From Pseudomonadota bacterium (GTDB taxonomy: Bacteria; Pseudomonadota; Gammaproteobacteria; Burkholderiales; Thiobacillaceae), in contig JAURYL010000087.1 of assembly GCA_030653935.1 (NCBI GenBank), forward strand, positions 56,413 to 120,412: a stretch of DNA of 64,000 bases. The letters are read 5' to 3'. The first letter of the stretch is position 1. Each line of letters starts with the position of its first letter. Shown piece after piece: positions 8,273-16,420 of the stretch. The notes below the pieces were generated by a model. The model ran no database searches and was not told the origin of the DNA. It worked only from the letters and a program-made list of their open reading frames with translations. The translations under genes were made by a program, and so were the position numbers.

Positions 8273-9898
8273 ATGCTGAAGCCTTGCTCGAAAAAAACCG
8301 CGTTGCTCGCGGCGGCCATTTCCCTGTTGTTCGCCGGCGGCGCCCAGGCCATGGAAGGCGTGGCGCCGGTCCCGGCCAATGCGCCTGGCCGTTTGCTGGT
8401 CAAATTCAACTCCGAGGGCGATGCCGACGCGGCACATGGCCAGGCCGGCAAGTTGGGGGTCCGCGAAGTGCGGAAGTGGCGTGCCGGCGTCAAACCGGAG
8501 GCAGCCATCGCCAAGCGCTGGCGGGTGATGAATTTCGCCAGGGACGCCAACCTGAAAATGATGATGGACCGCATTTCCCGCCTGCCCGGGGTGGAATGGG
8601 TGGAGCCAGACCCGGTAGTGTCCGCGGCGGGCATTCCCAACGACAGCCGCTTCGCTGAACTGTGGGGCATGCACAACACCGGCCAGACGGGTGGAACGGT
8701 GGATGCCGACATCGACGCCCCCGAGGCCTGGGACATTCTGCAGGGCGGCGCCGTCCTGGTGGCGGTGGTGGATACGGGCGTGGATTACCAGCATGCGGAC
8801 CTGGCGAGCAATATCTGGGTCAATCCGGGCGAAATCGCCGGCAACGGGGTAGACGACGACGGTAATGGCTATATCGACGACACTCGCGGCTGGAATTTCG
8901 TCGCCGGCAACAACGACCCTTACGACGACAACCAGCATGGCACCCACGTCAGCGGCACCATCGCCGCGCTGGGCAACAATGCCAAGGGGGTTGTCGGCGT
9001 GAACCGCCAGGCGCGCATCCTGCCCCTGAAGTTTCTCAATGCACAGGGTTACGGCTATACCTCCGATGCCGTGGAAGCCATTTATTACGCCATCGGCCAG
9101 GGTGCGAAGGTCATGAATCACAGTTGGAGCGGCGGCAGCTACTCGCGCGCGCTGGCCGACGCCTTTACCGCCGCGCAGAACGCCAACATCGTGATGGCCG
9201 TGGCGGCCGGCAACAGCGCCCAGGACATCGACGTGACACCGACTTATCCGGCCGCGCTGACGCACGCCAACATCATCACGGTGGCCGCCACCACCCATAA
9301 CGACGGCCTCGCCTATTTCTCCAACTACGGCGCGCGCGGTGTGGACCTGGGCGCACCCGGCGAAGCCATCTTGAGTAGTGTCCCGGGCAGCGGCTATGCC
9401 GCCTACTCCGGCACCTCGATGGCCACGCCCCACGTGGCGGGTGCTGCCTCCTTGCTGCTGGCGCTCAATCCGAACCTGACCCACGCACAAATCAAGGACA
9501 CCCTGCTCGCCACCTCGAACCCGGTCGCGGCACTGGCCGGCAAGTCGGTCAGTGGTGGTCGATTGAACCTGCAAGCGGCCCTCACCGCGACCAGCAACCC
9601 GCCCGCGGCCAACCTTCCGCCAGTTGCCGACGCCGGTGCCGATGTCACGCTGGCGCGCCGCGCCAGCACCGTGCTGAACGGGACGTCCTCCTTTGATCCG
9701 GACGGCAAGATTGCCGCTTATGCCTGGGTCAGTTCCAACTCCGGGGTGGTCGGCATCCTCTCCGGTGCCACTACCGCCACGCCCACCATCACGGCCTCAC
9801 CTCGCGCTCGTGTTGGTACGGTCGTCACGCTGACCCTCACGGTCAGCGACAACCAGGGGCTCAAGTCCAGCGACGGAATCCTGGTCACCGTGAAGTAA
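8273..9898 (+). CDS. Secreted subtilisin-like (S8) serine protease with C-terminal PKD domain
   Basis: 541 residues. Signal peptide 1-26, inhibitor-I9-like propeptide about 38-120 (GRLLVKF...GVEWVEPDP), and an S8 catalytic domain with Asp167 (VVDTGVDY), His222 (HGTHVSGT) and Ser382 (GTSMATPH). A PKD-type beta domain follows (about 455-541, PPVADAGADV...DPDGKIAAY...VSDNQGLKSSDG). The ATG at 8273 follows AGGAGAAACAATC; the upstream in-frame region overlaps the small secreted gene and is not used. It lies downstream of regulated promoter A. A decayed copy of its last 30 or so codons is found at 19971-20072. Confidence 0.92.
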   Translation: MLKPCSKKTALLAAAISLLFAGGAQAMEGVAPVPANAPGRLLVKFNSEGDADAAHGQAGKLGVREVRKWRAGVKPEAAIAKRWRVMNFARDANLKMMMDRISRLPGVEWVEPDPVVSAAGIPNDSRFAELWGMHNTGQTGGTVDADIDAPEAWDILQGGAVLVAVVDTGVDYQHADLASNIWVNPGEIAGNGVDDDGNGYIDDTRGWNFVAGNNDPYDDNQHGTHVSGTIAALGNNAKGVVGVNRQARILPLKFLNAQGYGYTSDAVEAIYYAIGQGAKVMNHSWSGGSYSRALADAFTAAQNANIVMAVAAGNSAQDIDVTPTYPAALTHANIITVAATTHNDGLAYFSNYGARGVDLGAPGEAILSSVPGSGYAAYSGTSMATPHVAGAASLLLALNPNLTHAQIKDTLLATSNPVAALAGKSVSGGRLNLQAALTATSNPPAANLPPVADAGADVTLARRASTVLNGTSSFDPDGKIAAYAWVSSNSGVVGILSGATTATPTITASPRARVGTVVTLTLTVSDNQGLKSSDGILVTVK

Positions 9899-9908
9899 GT
9901 TCCCGCCA

Positions 9909-9941
9909 CTCATCACATGCAAGCGTTTTGCTTGTGATGAG
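9909..9941 (+). other. Stem-loop after the protease gene
   Basis: CTCATCA...TGATGAG outer stem and CAAGC...GCTTG inner stem with a short bulge, 11 bp after the protease stop. No T-run follows. It is probably a 3'-end stabilising hairpin or Rho-assisted terminator. Confidence 0.45.
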
Positions 9942-9988
9942 CCAACCCCACCACAGCCACCAGTTCGTCAGGCTTTCAAGGAGAGATC

Positions 9989-10060
9989 ATGAATCTGGCA
10001 CAGGCCTACGGCTTCGGCGGCGGCAACGCCAGCGGCGCCAGTCTGTCTGTGACCGCCTGA
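9989..10060 (+). CDS. Possible 23-residue micro-protein
   Basis: ATG preceded by a strong ribosome binding site (AAGGAGAGATC, spacing 5), encoding a Gly/Ala/Ser-rich peptide that begins MNLAQAYGFGGGNASGASL and ends in TGA. It lies between the protease hairpin and a good intrinsic terminator at 10104-10139, so it would be a complete transcription unit tail. I do not recognise it. It could instead be the start of a larger gene broken long ago. Confidence 0.35.
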   Translation: MNLAQAYGFGGGNASGASLSVTA

Positions 10061-10103
10061 TAGACGGCTCGGCCGCGCGGTCGAGCGAACCGCGCCTTCA
10101 TCG

Positions 10104-10139
10104 CCGCCGCCCGATTCATCAAGGTGGCGGTTTTCTTTT
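10104..10139 (+). terminator. Rho-independent terminator
   Basis: 8-bp stem CCGCCGCC/GGTGGCGG (one G-T pair), 11-nt loop and the T-rich tail TTTTCTTTT. It ends the protease/micro-ORF transcript. Confidence 0.75.
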
Positions 10140-10208
10140 GGTTTTCGTGACTGTTCAGCCCGTCGCCAGTTGATGCGGAGTTTCATCGTTGCTCCCCCGC
10201 TCGGATGG

Positions 10209-10288
10209 GTAGCCCGGATGCAGCGCAGCGGAATCCGGGGATTGCACGCTCCGAATCCCCGGATTCCGCTGCGCTGCATCCGGGCTAC
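10209..10288. repeat. 80-bp perfect palindromic element
   Basis: Two arms of 35 bp that are exact inverse complements, starting GTAGCCCGGATGCAGCGC, with a 10-bp spacer (10244-10253). The style is like the GTAGGTTGGGC elements at 484 and 51986 (GTAG edge, then CAGCGCAGCG-like text) but the sequence differs. It abuts the start of an HTH-coding remnant at 10289. Arm identity this perfect suggests recent insertion or gene conversion. Confidence 0.85.
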
Positions 10289-10397
10289 GAATCTGGCGCA
10301 ACACCTGGGCATCAGCCGCCGCACCATCAACCGAAAGCTGCAAGCAGCCCATTACCGCTCCGGAACCCGGCCTACAGCTCGTAATTCCGTTCCATGA
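10289..10397 (+). pseudogene. Remnant of a Fis-type helix-turn-helix regulator
   Basis: Directly after the palindrome the plus strand reads NLAQHLGISRRTINRKLQAA, a good Fis-like helix-turn-helix, then runs to a stop at 10395-10397 inside the 3' end of the HD-GYP gene. No start codon or upstream domain is present; the palindrome occupies that position. It is best explained as the 3' end of a regulator cut off by repeat insertion or deletion. The parent family (RegA/NtrC C-terminus or similar) cannot be fixed from 20 residues. Confidence 0.4.
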
Positions 10398-12222
10398 ACA
10401 GCCGCAGGCAGGCCTCGGCCACCCGCTCGTCGTAGAGCTTGCCCTTGTTGCGGGAAATTTCCTGCAGCGTCGGAAAAATGCCGAAGCCGGGGCGGTAGGG
10501 GCGGTGCGAGGCCATCGCCTCAACCACGTCCGCCACCGTGAGGATGCGCGCCTCGATCAGGATTTCCTCGCCTTTCAGGCCGCGCGGGTAGCCCGAGCCG
10601 TCCAGCTTCTCGTGATGCTGCCAGACGATCTCCGCCACCGGCCAGGGGAAGTCGATGCCCTTGAGGATGTCGTAGCCGACCAGGGGATGGGTCTTGATGA
10701 TCTCGAACTCGGCCGCGCTCAGCTTGGCCGGGCTGGACAGGATTTCGGCCGGCACGTGGATCTTGCCGATGTCGTGCACCACCCCCGCCATGCGCAGCCC
10801 TTCCACTTGCTGCGCCGGCAGCCCCATTTCCAGCGCGATCGCCGCCGCCAGTCGCGCCACCCGGCGCTGGTGCCCGGCGGTGTAGGGGTCGCGCATTTCC
10901 ACCGTGGCGGCGATGGCGGTGACCGCATGGTCGAGGCTCAGTTCGAGCTTTTCCAGGATTCCGATGCGCTCGGCCCGGGTGCGGTGATTGCCGATGCCGA
11001 AGGCGAGGTCGCCGGCCATCTCGGCCAGGAGTTCGATCATGTCCGGCGCGAACGCATCAGGTTCGGCGCTGTAGATGTCGATGGCGCCGAGCACATGGCC
11101 GTTGATCCGGAGTGGAAAGGCGGCCGCAGCCGCCACGCCCAGCCGCCCGGCCGTTTCATGCCAGGGCGCCCAGGCCGGATCGTTGAGGACGTCCTGGGAT
11201 ACCACGATCTCGCCGGTGCGGACAGCGCTACCGGTCGGCCCTTGCCCCCGCTCGTTGTCCTCCCAGGTGAGGTTCATTTTCTCGATCTCGTCCTGATCGA
11301 TGCCCACTGCGGCCATCGGCCGGATGCGCTTGGCCTCACTCGTTTCGGCGTAACCCACCCAGGCGGTGCTATAGCCGCCTGCCTCGACCAGCACCCGACA
11401 CATCGCGCCGGCCAGCGCCAATTCATTCTCGCTGCGCACCAATGCCTGGTTGCACAGGCTGATGGTGCGGAACATGCGATTCAGGCGCACGAGATGGGCC
11501 TGGGCCTGGCGCAAGGCGGTAACGTCCCAGAAGATGCCGAGGATGCCGGCGGGCTCGCCCTTTTCGCCGCACATCGGCGTCTTGACGGTATGCACCCAGC
11601 ACGCCTGGCCGTCCTTGAGATACGCCTCCTCGATGTCCTCGGGTTTGCACGCCGCCATCAGCCTCTGGTCGTCGGCGCGGTATTTTTCGGCGAGTTCCTG
11701 CGGGTAGAAATCGAGGTCGCTGCGGCCCCTGATCTCGGCGGCGGGGATGCCCAGATCGCGCGCATAGCTCGCGTTGCAGGAGACGTAAACGGAATCCCGG
11801 TCCTTGTAGAAGATTTTCTGCGGCAGTGTGTCCAGCAGCAGCCGGATTTCGGCCTCGCTACGGCGCAGCGCCGTCTCGGCCTGCCGTTGCGCGGTGATGT
11901 CGCGGAGGATGTGCAGGGCATAGAGCAGCTTGCCCTGGTCGTCGCGCACCGCGTAACCCGTGGAGAGAAAGCACTTCCCCCCGACGCTCACCTCATCCTC
12001 GTTGCCGGCATGGCCGTTTGCCAGCGTGTCCCTGCATCCGGGCAGCGGGCCCCGGCCGCGCGGAAAGACTTCGTAGTAGGGTTTGCCCAAGGCTTCCGCC
12101 TCGGCGACGCCGGCCTCGCGGCAATAGGCGCGGTTGGCCAGCAGCACCCGGTATGCCTGGTCATGCAGGAAGATCGGGGCGTCGATGGCATCGAAAATAT
12201 GGCGCCAGATTTCGGGGTTCAT
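10372..12222 (-). CDS. PAS-PAS-GAF-HD-GYP protein, probable cyclic-di-GMP phosphodiesterase
   Basis: 616-residue soluble sensor-effector. Two PAS domains lie at about 5-115 and 120-245, a GAF domain at about 255-410, and an HD-GYP domain at about 425-610. HD-GYP signature parts are seen: YTAGHQRRVARLA, VVHDIGKIHVP, HHEKLDGSGYPRGLKGEEI and ARILTVADVVEAM. This family hydrolyses c-di-GMP with a binuclear metal site. No membrane segment is seen, so it probably senses a cytoplasmic or diffusible signal. The ATG is at 12222, and a run of twelve C on the plus strand (12260-12271) lies 38 bp upstream, which could modulate expression by slippage. Confidence 0.92.
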   Translation of the reverse strand: MNPEIWRHIFDAIDAPIFLHDQAYRVLLANRAYCREAGVAEAEALGKPYYEVFPRGRGPLPGCRDTLANGHAGNEDEVSVGGKCFLSTGYAVRDDQGKLLYALHILRDITAQRQAETALRRSEAEIRLLLDTLPQKIFYKDRDSVYVSCNASYARDLGIPAAEIRGRSDLDFYPQELAEKYRADDQRLMAACKPEDIEEAYLKDGQACWVHTVKTPMCGEKGEPAGILGIFWDVTALRQAQAHLVRLNRMFRTISLCNQALVRSENELALAGAMCRVLVEAGGYSTAWVGYAETSEAKRIRPMAAVGIDQDEIEKMNLTWEDNERGQGPTGSAVRTGEIVVSQDVLNDPAWAPWHETAGRLGVAAAAAFPLRINGHVLGAIDIYSAEPDAFAPDMIELLAEMAGDLAFGIGNHRTRAERIGILEKLELSLDHAVTAIAATVEMRDPYTAGHQRRVARLAAAIALEMGLPAQQVEGLRMAGVVHDIGKIHVPAEILSSPAKLSAAEFEIIKTHPLVGYDILKGIDFPWPVAEIVWQHHEKLDGSGYPRGLKGEEILIEARILTVADVVEAMASHRPYRPGFGIFPTLQEISRNKGKLYDERVAEACLRLFMERNYEL

Positions 12223-12259
12223 GGCCAGGCTCTCCGCTTGGGCAGGGTGAGCAGGGTTA

Positions 12260-12271
12260 CCCCCCCCCCCC
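12260..12271. repeat. 12-bp homopolymer C tract upstream of the HD-GYP gene
   Basis: Uninterrupted C12 on the plus strand (G12 on the coding strand), 38-49 bp before the HD-GYP start codon. The position fits the promoter or 5' leader. Tracts of this length are slippage-prone; a sequencing length error is also possible. Confidence 0.7.
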
Positions 12272-12461
12272 GCATATTTGCCGATTTCATCTTGATCTTT
12301 CCCCCTTGCGTGTGCATTCCTGCCGCTTTATCGGCAGGATGCCGGGGAACTTTATTAATCAGTTCAAGAATCGAGGCGTGTGGAGTGGGTGTTCTCGAAA
12401 ACCGGTCTCACTCCAAGGAGAGCGATCCGGCGACTTTCGAGACGACCAATGAGCTTGGCTA

Positions 12462-12516
12462 GCACACAATTTTGTGTGCCATTGAGTCAATAGTATGAAA
12501 TAATCATACTATTGAC
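12462..12516 (+). promoter_or_regulatory. parDE promoter with two operators
   Basis: A perfect 13-bp inverted repeat, GTCAATAGTATGA/TCATACTATTGAC with a 5-bp spacer (12486-12516), lies 19 bp before parD. A smaller palindrome GCACACAA-TT-TTGTGTGC is at 12462-12479. A possible -35 TTGAGT (12483) and -10 CATACT (12505) overlap the large palindrome, so bound ParD or ParDE would block transcription. This is the usual autoregulation of such modules. The promoter hexamers are weak guesses; the palindrome is plain. Confidence 0.65.
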
Positions 12517-12535
12517 GCTTATTCAGGAGCACCCT

Positions 12536-12781
12536 ATGGCAACCGTGCGCAAAACGATCACCTTGACTGACCAGCAGGATGGCTGGATCAAGGCGCAGAT
12601 TGATGCCGGGCACTACACCAACGACAGCGAATATATCCGCGACCTCATCCGTCGCGAACAGGAGCGCAGCGCCGGGATTGAGGCTATACGCGCCGCGCTG
12701 ATTGAAGGCGAGGCCAGCGGCGAACCGAGTCCCTTCGATGTGAGCGCGTTCAAGCAGCGGATGCTGGCAGCGCATGGCTGA
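12536..12781 (+). CDS. parD: ParD-type antitoxin
   Basis: 81 residues: an N-terminal ribbon-helix-helix (VRKTITLTDQQDGWIKAQID, then YTNDSEYIRDLIRREQER) and a short acidic C-terminal region that would wrap the toxin. The ATG at 12536 follows CAGGAGCACC; an upstream in-frame start at 12512 lies inside the operator and is rejected. It overlaps parE by 8 bp. It acts as antidote and DNA-binding autorepressor at the palindrome just upstream. Confidence 0.9.
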   Translation: MATVRKTITLTDQQDGWIKAQIDAGHYTNDSEYIRDLIRREQERSAGIEAIRAALIEGEASGEPSPFDVSAFKQRMLAAHG

Positions 12782-13064
12782 ATATCGCCTTGCCCCCGCT
12801 GCTGAGCGTGACCTTGAAAACATCTGGATTTACACCCGCCGGCAGTGGGGTGCAGAGCAGGCCAATCGCTACACCGACACCTTGACGGTGGCCTTTGCCG
12901 AGTTGGCACAGTCACCCAGGACAGCACCGGCCTGTGACCCCATCCGGCCCGGCTATCGTCGTCGGCGTGTTGAGCGGCACATGATTTACTTTCGCATCAC
13001 GACTTACGGCATTGCCATCGTTCGCATCCTGCATGACCGCATGGATGCTCCACTCCACCTGTAG
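12774..13064 (+). CDS. parE: ParE-type toxin
   Basis: 96 residues of the RelE/ParE fold: YRLAPAAERDLENIWIYTRRQWG at the start, RPGYRRRRVERHMIYFRI in the middle, and the typical IVRILHDRMDAPLHL C-terminus. Family members inhibit DNA gyrase. Length, pairing with ParD and the 8-bp overlap are all normal, with no sign of disruption. Such a pair in an accessory region would help stabilise the surrounding DNA, which is inference. Confidence 0.9.
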   Translation: MAEYRLAPAAERDLENIWIYTRRQWGAEQANRYTDTLTVAFAELAQSPRTAPACDPIRPGYRRRRVERHMIYFRITTYGIAIVRILHDRMDAPLHL

Positions 13065-13159
13065 CGACCCACTCAGCGGCCGGATAGCCGTTGGCCTGGC
13101 CTTGGCATACGCTTTTCCGTTTTCCGAAACGACCCCGTAATCGAAACGGCGGGTTGGCC

Positions 13160-13224
13160 GCGAAACAACCTGGCACAAGCTGTCGCGGAAGCGACATCGC
13201 GTGGTTACGGTCAGCCGCGATGAT
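13160..13224 (+). promoter_or_regulatory. Direct-repeat operator and promoter, site C
   Basis: GCGAAACAACCTGGCACAAG followed by CTGT, the same motif as sites A and B with two changes in the second repeat. At the same distance (59 bp from the motif start) lies GATGAT, a weak -10. The MipA/OmpV gene begins 32 bp further on. Regulation by the OmpR-type system at 6950-7696 is proposed from motif sharing. Confidence 0.5.
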
Positions 13225-13255
13225 GCGCACACCCCAATGAACGAGGCAGCGCACC

Positions 13256-14068
13256 ATGAAATTATCCCGAATGACCAGCCCCAGCATCGCCAGCCTGGCC
13301 TTGCTGATGCTCGCCGCCGCGCCGGCGATGGCGGAAGAGAACCTGCCGCCGGCCCAGTCCGAGGGGCTGCATGGCAGCCTCGGCCTCGGGGTGGGCGTGC
13401 GGCCCGCCTACGAGGGCGCGGACGAAAGAAAAACGCGGCTCACGCCCAACATCAACCTCTTCTACGGTGACACTTACTTTCTCACCGGCATGACGGCGGG
13501 CGCCAATCTCTGGCAGCACACGACGGCACAAGGCCTGAGCATCAGCGCCGGACCGCTGCTGGCCCTGCGCCGAGGCCGCGACGAGGACGACAACGCCGCG
13601 CTCACCGGCCTGGGCGATATCGATTACAGCCTCGATGCCGGCGGTTTTATCCGCTTCCGCAAGGACGGCTGGCAGGCGCGGGCCGATGTCCGCAAGGATG
13701 TCTCGAACGGCGATGGCGGCGCGACGGTGAACCTTTCCGTCGGGTACGGCATGCCGGTCACGCAGAACTTGCGTCTGCGCGCCAACCTCGACACGGCCTG
13801 GGCCTCGACGGCTTACATGAATACCTTCTACGGCATCGACGCGACCCAGTCGGCGAATTCCGGCATCGCCCAGTACGCCGCCGGATCGGGCTTCAAGCAG
13901 GTCGGCGCCAGCCTCTCGGCCGATTACGCGATCAGCCGAGAGTGGGGCGGCTTTGCCTCGCTACGCTACACGCGGCTGATTGGCGACGCGGCCGACAGTC
14001 CCATCGTGGCGGCCGGGGGTAGCAAGGATCAGGTCGCAACGACCGTCGGCATCAAATACCGCTTCTGA
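13256..14068 (+). CDS. MipA/OmpV-family outer membrane protein
   Basis: 270 residues with a signal peptide (cleavage after AMA, residue 26) and a beta-barrel of alternating strands ending in a C-terminal Phe (VGIKYRF). Family marks: GLGVGVRPAYEGADERKTRLTPNINLFY, then repeated short strands such as YGMPVTQNLRLRANLD. MipA was first described as a scaffold linking MltA and PBP1B, while OmpV-like members behave as porins or are induced by envelope-sensing two-component systems. The ATG at 13256 has only a weak GAGG upstream. It lies downstream of site C. Confidence 0.85.
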   Translation: MKLSRMTSPSIASLALLMLAAAPAMAEENLPPAQSEGLHGSLGLGVGVRPAYEGADERKTRLTPNINLFYGDTYFLTGMTAGANLWQHTTAQGLSISAGPLLALRRGRDEDDNAALTGLGDIDYSLDAGGFIRFRKDGWQARADVRKDVSNGDGGATVNLSVGYGMPVTQNLRLRANLDTAWASTAYMNTFYGIDATQSANSGIAQYAAGSGFKQVGASLSADYAISREWGGFASLRYTRLIGDAADSPIVAAGGSKDQVATTVGIKYRF

Positions 14069-14097
14069 CCGGCATTGCCACACACAAAGGAGATTGC

Positions 14098-14493
14098 ATG
14101 AACAAAACTCGCGAGTACTTTGCCCTGTACGCCGTCGCCGCCGTCGCTTTGGCCTTCGGCCTGGTCACCATCGCCAGCGGTGGCCGGGTGTTGTTCGGCG
14201 ACGAGGCAATGCGCCAGGCGGCGGGCAACATCCTGCCCTTCGTCGTCTGGTTCAATTTCCTCGCCGGATTCGCCTACGTCACGGCGGCGGCCGGCCTGGC
14301 GACCAGGCAGCCCTGGGCGCCGCGTCTGGCGCTGGCCATCGCGACCGCCACGGCCCTGGTGTTTCTCGTCTTCGGCCTGTTCATCCTGGCCGGCACGCCG
14401 TTCGAGTCGCGCACGGTCGCCGCCATGACGCTGCGCACTACGTTGTGGGCAGGTATCGCCTGGTTCGCCCGCCGCCGGGTGGGTGTGGCTTGA
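14098..14493 (+). CDS. Small four-helix inner-membrane protein, unknown function
   Basis: 131 residues with four hydrophobic stretches: about 8-28 (FALYAVAAVALAFGLVTIAS), 45-66, 76-100 and 108-126. Short positively charged loops lie between. Start ATG at 14098 after AAAGGAGATTGC, 29 bp after the MipA/OmpV gene and so probably in its operon. The stop is contained in a TTGACA -35 element for the next gene. It resembles DoxX- or DUF-type small membrane proteins only in general shape; I do not recognise it. Confidence 0.75.
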   Translation: MNKTREYFALYAVAAVALAFGLVTIASGGRVLFGDEAMRQAAGNILPFVVWFNFLAGFAYVTAAAGLATRQPWAPRLALAIATATALVFLVFGLFILAGTPFESRTVAAMTLRTTLWAGIAWFARRRVGVA

Positions 14494-14534
14494 CAAGATT
14501 GAGGATGGGCGTAAGGTAGTAACCGTTTACTATC
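14490..14534 (+). promoter_or_regulatory. tetR promoter and operator
   Basis: A consensus -35 TTGACA at 14490-14495 overlaps the previous stop codon, with a probable -10 TAAGGT at 14512-14517. The imperfect palindrome GGTAGTAACCGTTTACTATC (14515-14534) sits on the expected start site, where a TetR-type repressor would block its own operon. Confidence 0.6.
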
Positions 14535-14549
14535 TTTAATGGCTTTTCC

Positions 14550-15212
14550 ATGGATACGCACTCCAAACACCTTCCCGCCGACGAGCGGCGCGCCGTGACG
14601 GTCGAGGCCGTGGTCGCGCTGGCGGGGTCGATCAACCCCAGCGAGATCACGACGGCGGCCATCGCCAAACACATGAACGTCACTCAGGGCGCGCTGTTTC
14701 GCCACTTCCCGTCGAAAGACGCGATCTGGCAGGCGGTCATGGAATGGATGGCGGATCGCCTGCTGAAACGGATCGATCACGCCGCGCGGGGCATCGAATC
14801 CCCTATCGAGGCCTTGCGGGCCATGTTCATGAGCCATGTCGGATTCGTCATCGAACACCCGGGTGTGCCACGGATGATGTTCGGCGAATTGCAGCGCGCC
14901 GACGCCAGCCCGGCCAAGCGCATGGCGCAGACCCTGATCCAGCGTTACGCGGAACGGATTCGCGCGCTGATCGAACAGGGCAAGGCGAGCGGTGAGATTG
15001 CCGCAGAAGTGGATACCCAGGCGGCCGCGACATTGTTCATCGGCACCATCCAGGGCCTGGTCATGCAGTCCATGCTGTCCGGCGACATCGAACGCATGCG
15101 CAGCGACGCCCCCGGCGTCTTCGCGATCTACCAACGCGGCATAAGCTGTGCCCCCGGCTCGGAAACAGCACCCGAGCGGCCCGGCAAACAACTTGAGAGG
15201 AGCCCGAAATGA
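14550..15212 (+). CDS. TetR-family repressor heading an efflux operon
   Basis: 220 residues. N-terminal HTH about residues 15-60 (ITTAAIAKHMNVTQGALFRHFPSKDAIW, the TetR signature) and a helical ligand-binding domain after it (FGELQRADASPAKRM...GLVMQSML). Its ATG at 14550 lies 16 bp after a palindrome that overlaps the promoter. The stop overlaps the next gene by ATGA. It probably represses the whole MFP-permease-ATPase-OMF operon until a toxic ligand binds. The ligand is not predictable. Confidence 0.9.
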   Translation: MDTHSKHLPADERRAVTVEAVVALAGSINPSEITTAAIAKHMNVTQGALFRHFPSKDAIWQAVMEWMADRLLKRIDHAARGIESPIEALRAMFMSHVGFVIEHPGVPRMMFGELQRADASPAKRMAQTLIQRYAERIRALIEQGKASGEIAAEVDTQAAATLFIGTIQGLVMQSMLSGDIERMRSDAPGVFAIYQRGISCAPGSETAPERPGKQLERSPK

Positions 15213-16420
15213 AGAAATTCCTGTCGACGCATGGCAGAACGCTGGCACTGGCCGGGGTTCTGCTGCCTTTGCTCGCTCTGTTTGTCTATGTTGGTCTGCG
15301 CGCGGGGCCGCTGGCGCCGATACCGGTGACCGTGGCCACGGTGGAAAACCAGTCCATCGCCCCCGCCCTGTTCGGCATCGGCACGGTGGAGGCGCGCTAC
15401 ACCTACAAGATCGGCCCGACCGTCGCGGGAAGGGTCAAGTCGGTCGCCGTGCAGGTGGGTGACCGGGTCAGGACGGGCCAGGTGCTGGGCGAGATGGACC
15501 CGATTGATCTCGACGACCGTATCGGCGCCCTGGAAGCCGCGTCGATGCGCGCCCAGGCCAATGTGCTGGTGGCCTCCGCCCAGATTCAGGATGTCTCGGC
15601 GCGCAAGCGCTATGCCGAAACCCAGGCGCAGCGCTATGAAAAACTCCTGGAGGCACGCGCCGTCAGCGAAGAAGCGGTCGAAGCCAAGCGCCAGGAACGC
15701 CAGATCGCCGAGGCTGGATTGCAGGCCGCACGCGCGAATCTGAATGCCGCCAAGCAGGAATTGCTGCGCAGCCGCGCCGAGCGCGATGGCCTGCTGCGGC
15801 AGCGCGCCAACATGCGTCTGATCGCCCCGGTCGCCGGCTTGGTCAGCGTGCGCGCCGCCGACCCCGGCACCACGGTGGTCGCCGGGCAGGCGGTGGTGGA
15901 GGTGATCGACCCGGCCAGCGTCTGGATCAACGTCCGCTTCGATCAACTGCGCACCGCCGGCCTGCGCGAGGGGCTGGCCGCCGGCATCGTGCCGCGTAGT
16001 TTTGTTGCCCATTCGCAAGCTGAACAAAGCCTCGCCGGGCGGGTGGCGCGGGTGGAACCCATGGCCGATGCGGTGACCGAGGAGAGCCTGGCCAAGGTGG
16101 TGTTCGATACCTTGCCGAACCCGCTACCACCGATCGGCGAGTTGGCCGAGGTGACCGTGGCGCTGTCCGCATTGCCGGCGCGGCCGGTGGTCGGCAACGC
16201 CAGCGTGCGGCAACTGAATGGTCAACTGGGCGTGTTCGTGGTCGAGGAAGACAGCCTGCGCTTCGCGCCGGTCAAACTGGGTGCGGCCGATCTCGCTGGC
16301 CGTGTGCAGATTCTCGACGGGCTCAAGGGAGGAGAGCGCGTGGTGGTCTACAGCCAGCGCGCCCTCGCCGCTGACAGCCGTTTCAAGGTGGTGGATAGCC
16401 TGCCGGGGGTGGCGCGGTGA
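15209..16420 (+). CDS. Membrane fusion (HlyD-type) subunit of ABC exporter
   Basis: 403-residue periplasmic adaptor anchored by one N-terminal helix (about 12-31). It has a biotinyl-lipoyl-like domain split around the hairpin (VAGRVKSVAVQVGDRVRTGQVLGEMD and LIAPVAGLVSVRAADPGTTVVAGQ), a coiled-coil hairpin about 105-195 rich in Ala/Glu/Arg, and a beta-barrel (VWINVRFDQLRTAGLREG). It connects the FtsX-like permease to the NodT-type channel encoded downstream. ATGA and GTGA overlaps on both sides imply tight translational coupling. Confidence 0.9.
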   Translation: MKKFLSTHGRTLALAGVLLPLLALFVYVGLRAGPLAPIPVTVATVENQSIAPALFGIGTVEARYTYKIGPTVAGRVKSVAVQVGDRVRTGQVLGEMDPIDLDDRIGALEAASMRAQANVLVASAQIQDVSARKRYAETQAQRYEKLLEARAVSEEAVEAKRQERQIAEAGLQAARANLNAAKQELLRSRAERDGLLRQRANMRLIAPVAGLVSVRAADPGTTVVAGQAVVEVIDPASVWINVRFDQLRTAGLREGLAAGIVPRSFVAHSQAEQSLAGRVARVEPMADAVTEESLAKVVFDTLPNPLPPIGELAEVTVALSALPARPVVGNASVRQLNGQLGVFVVEEDSLRFAPVKLGAADLAGRVQILDGLKGGERVVVYSQRALAADSRFKVVDSLPGVAR

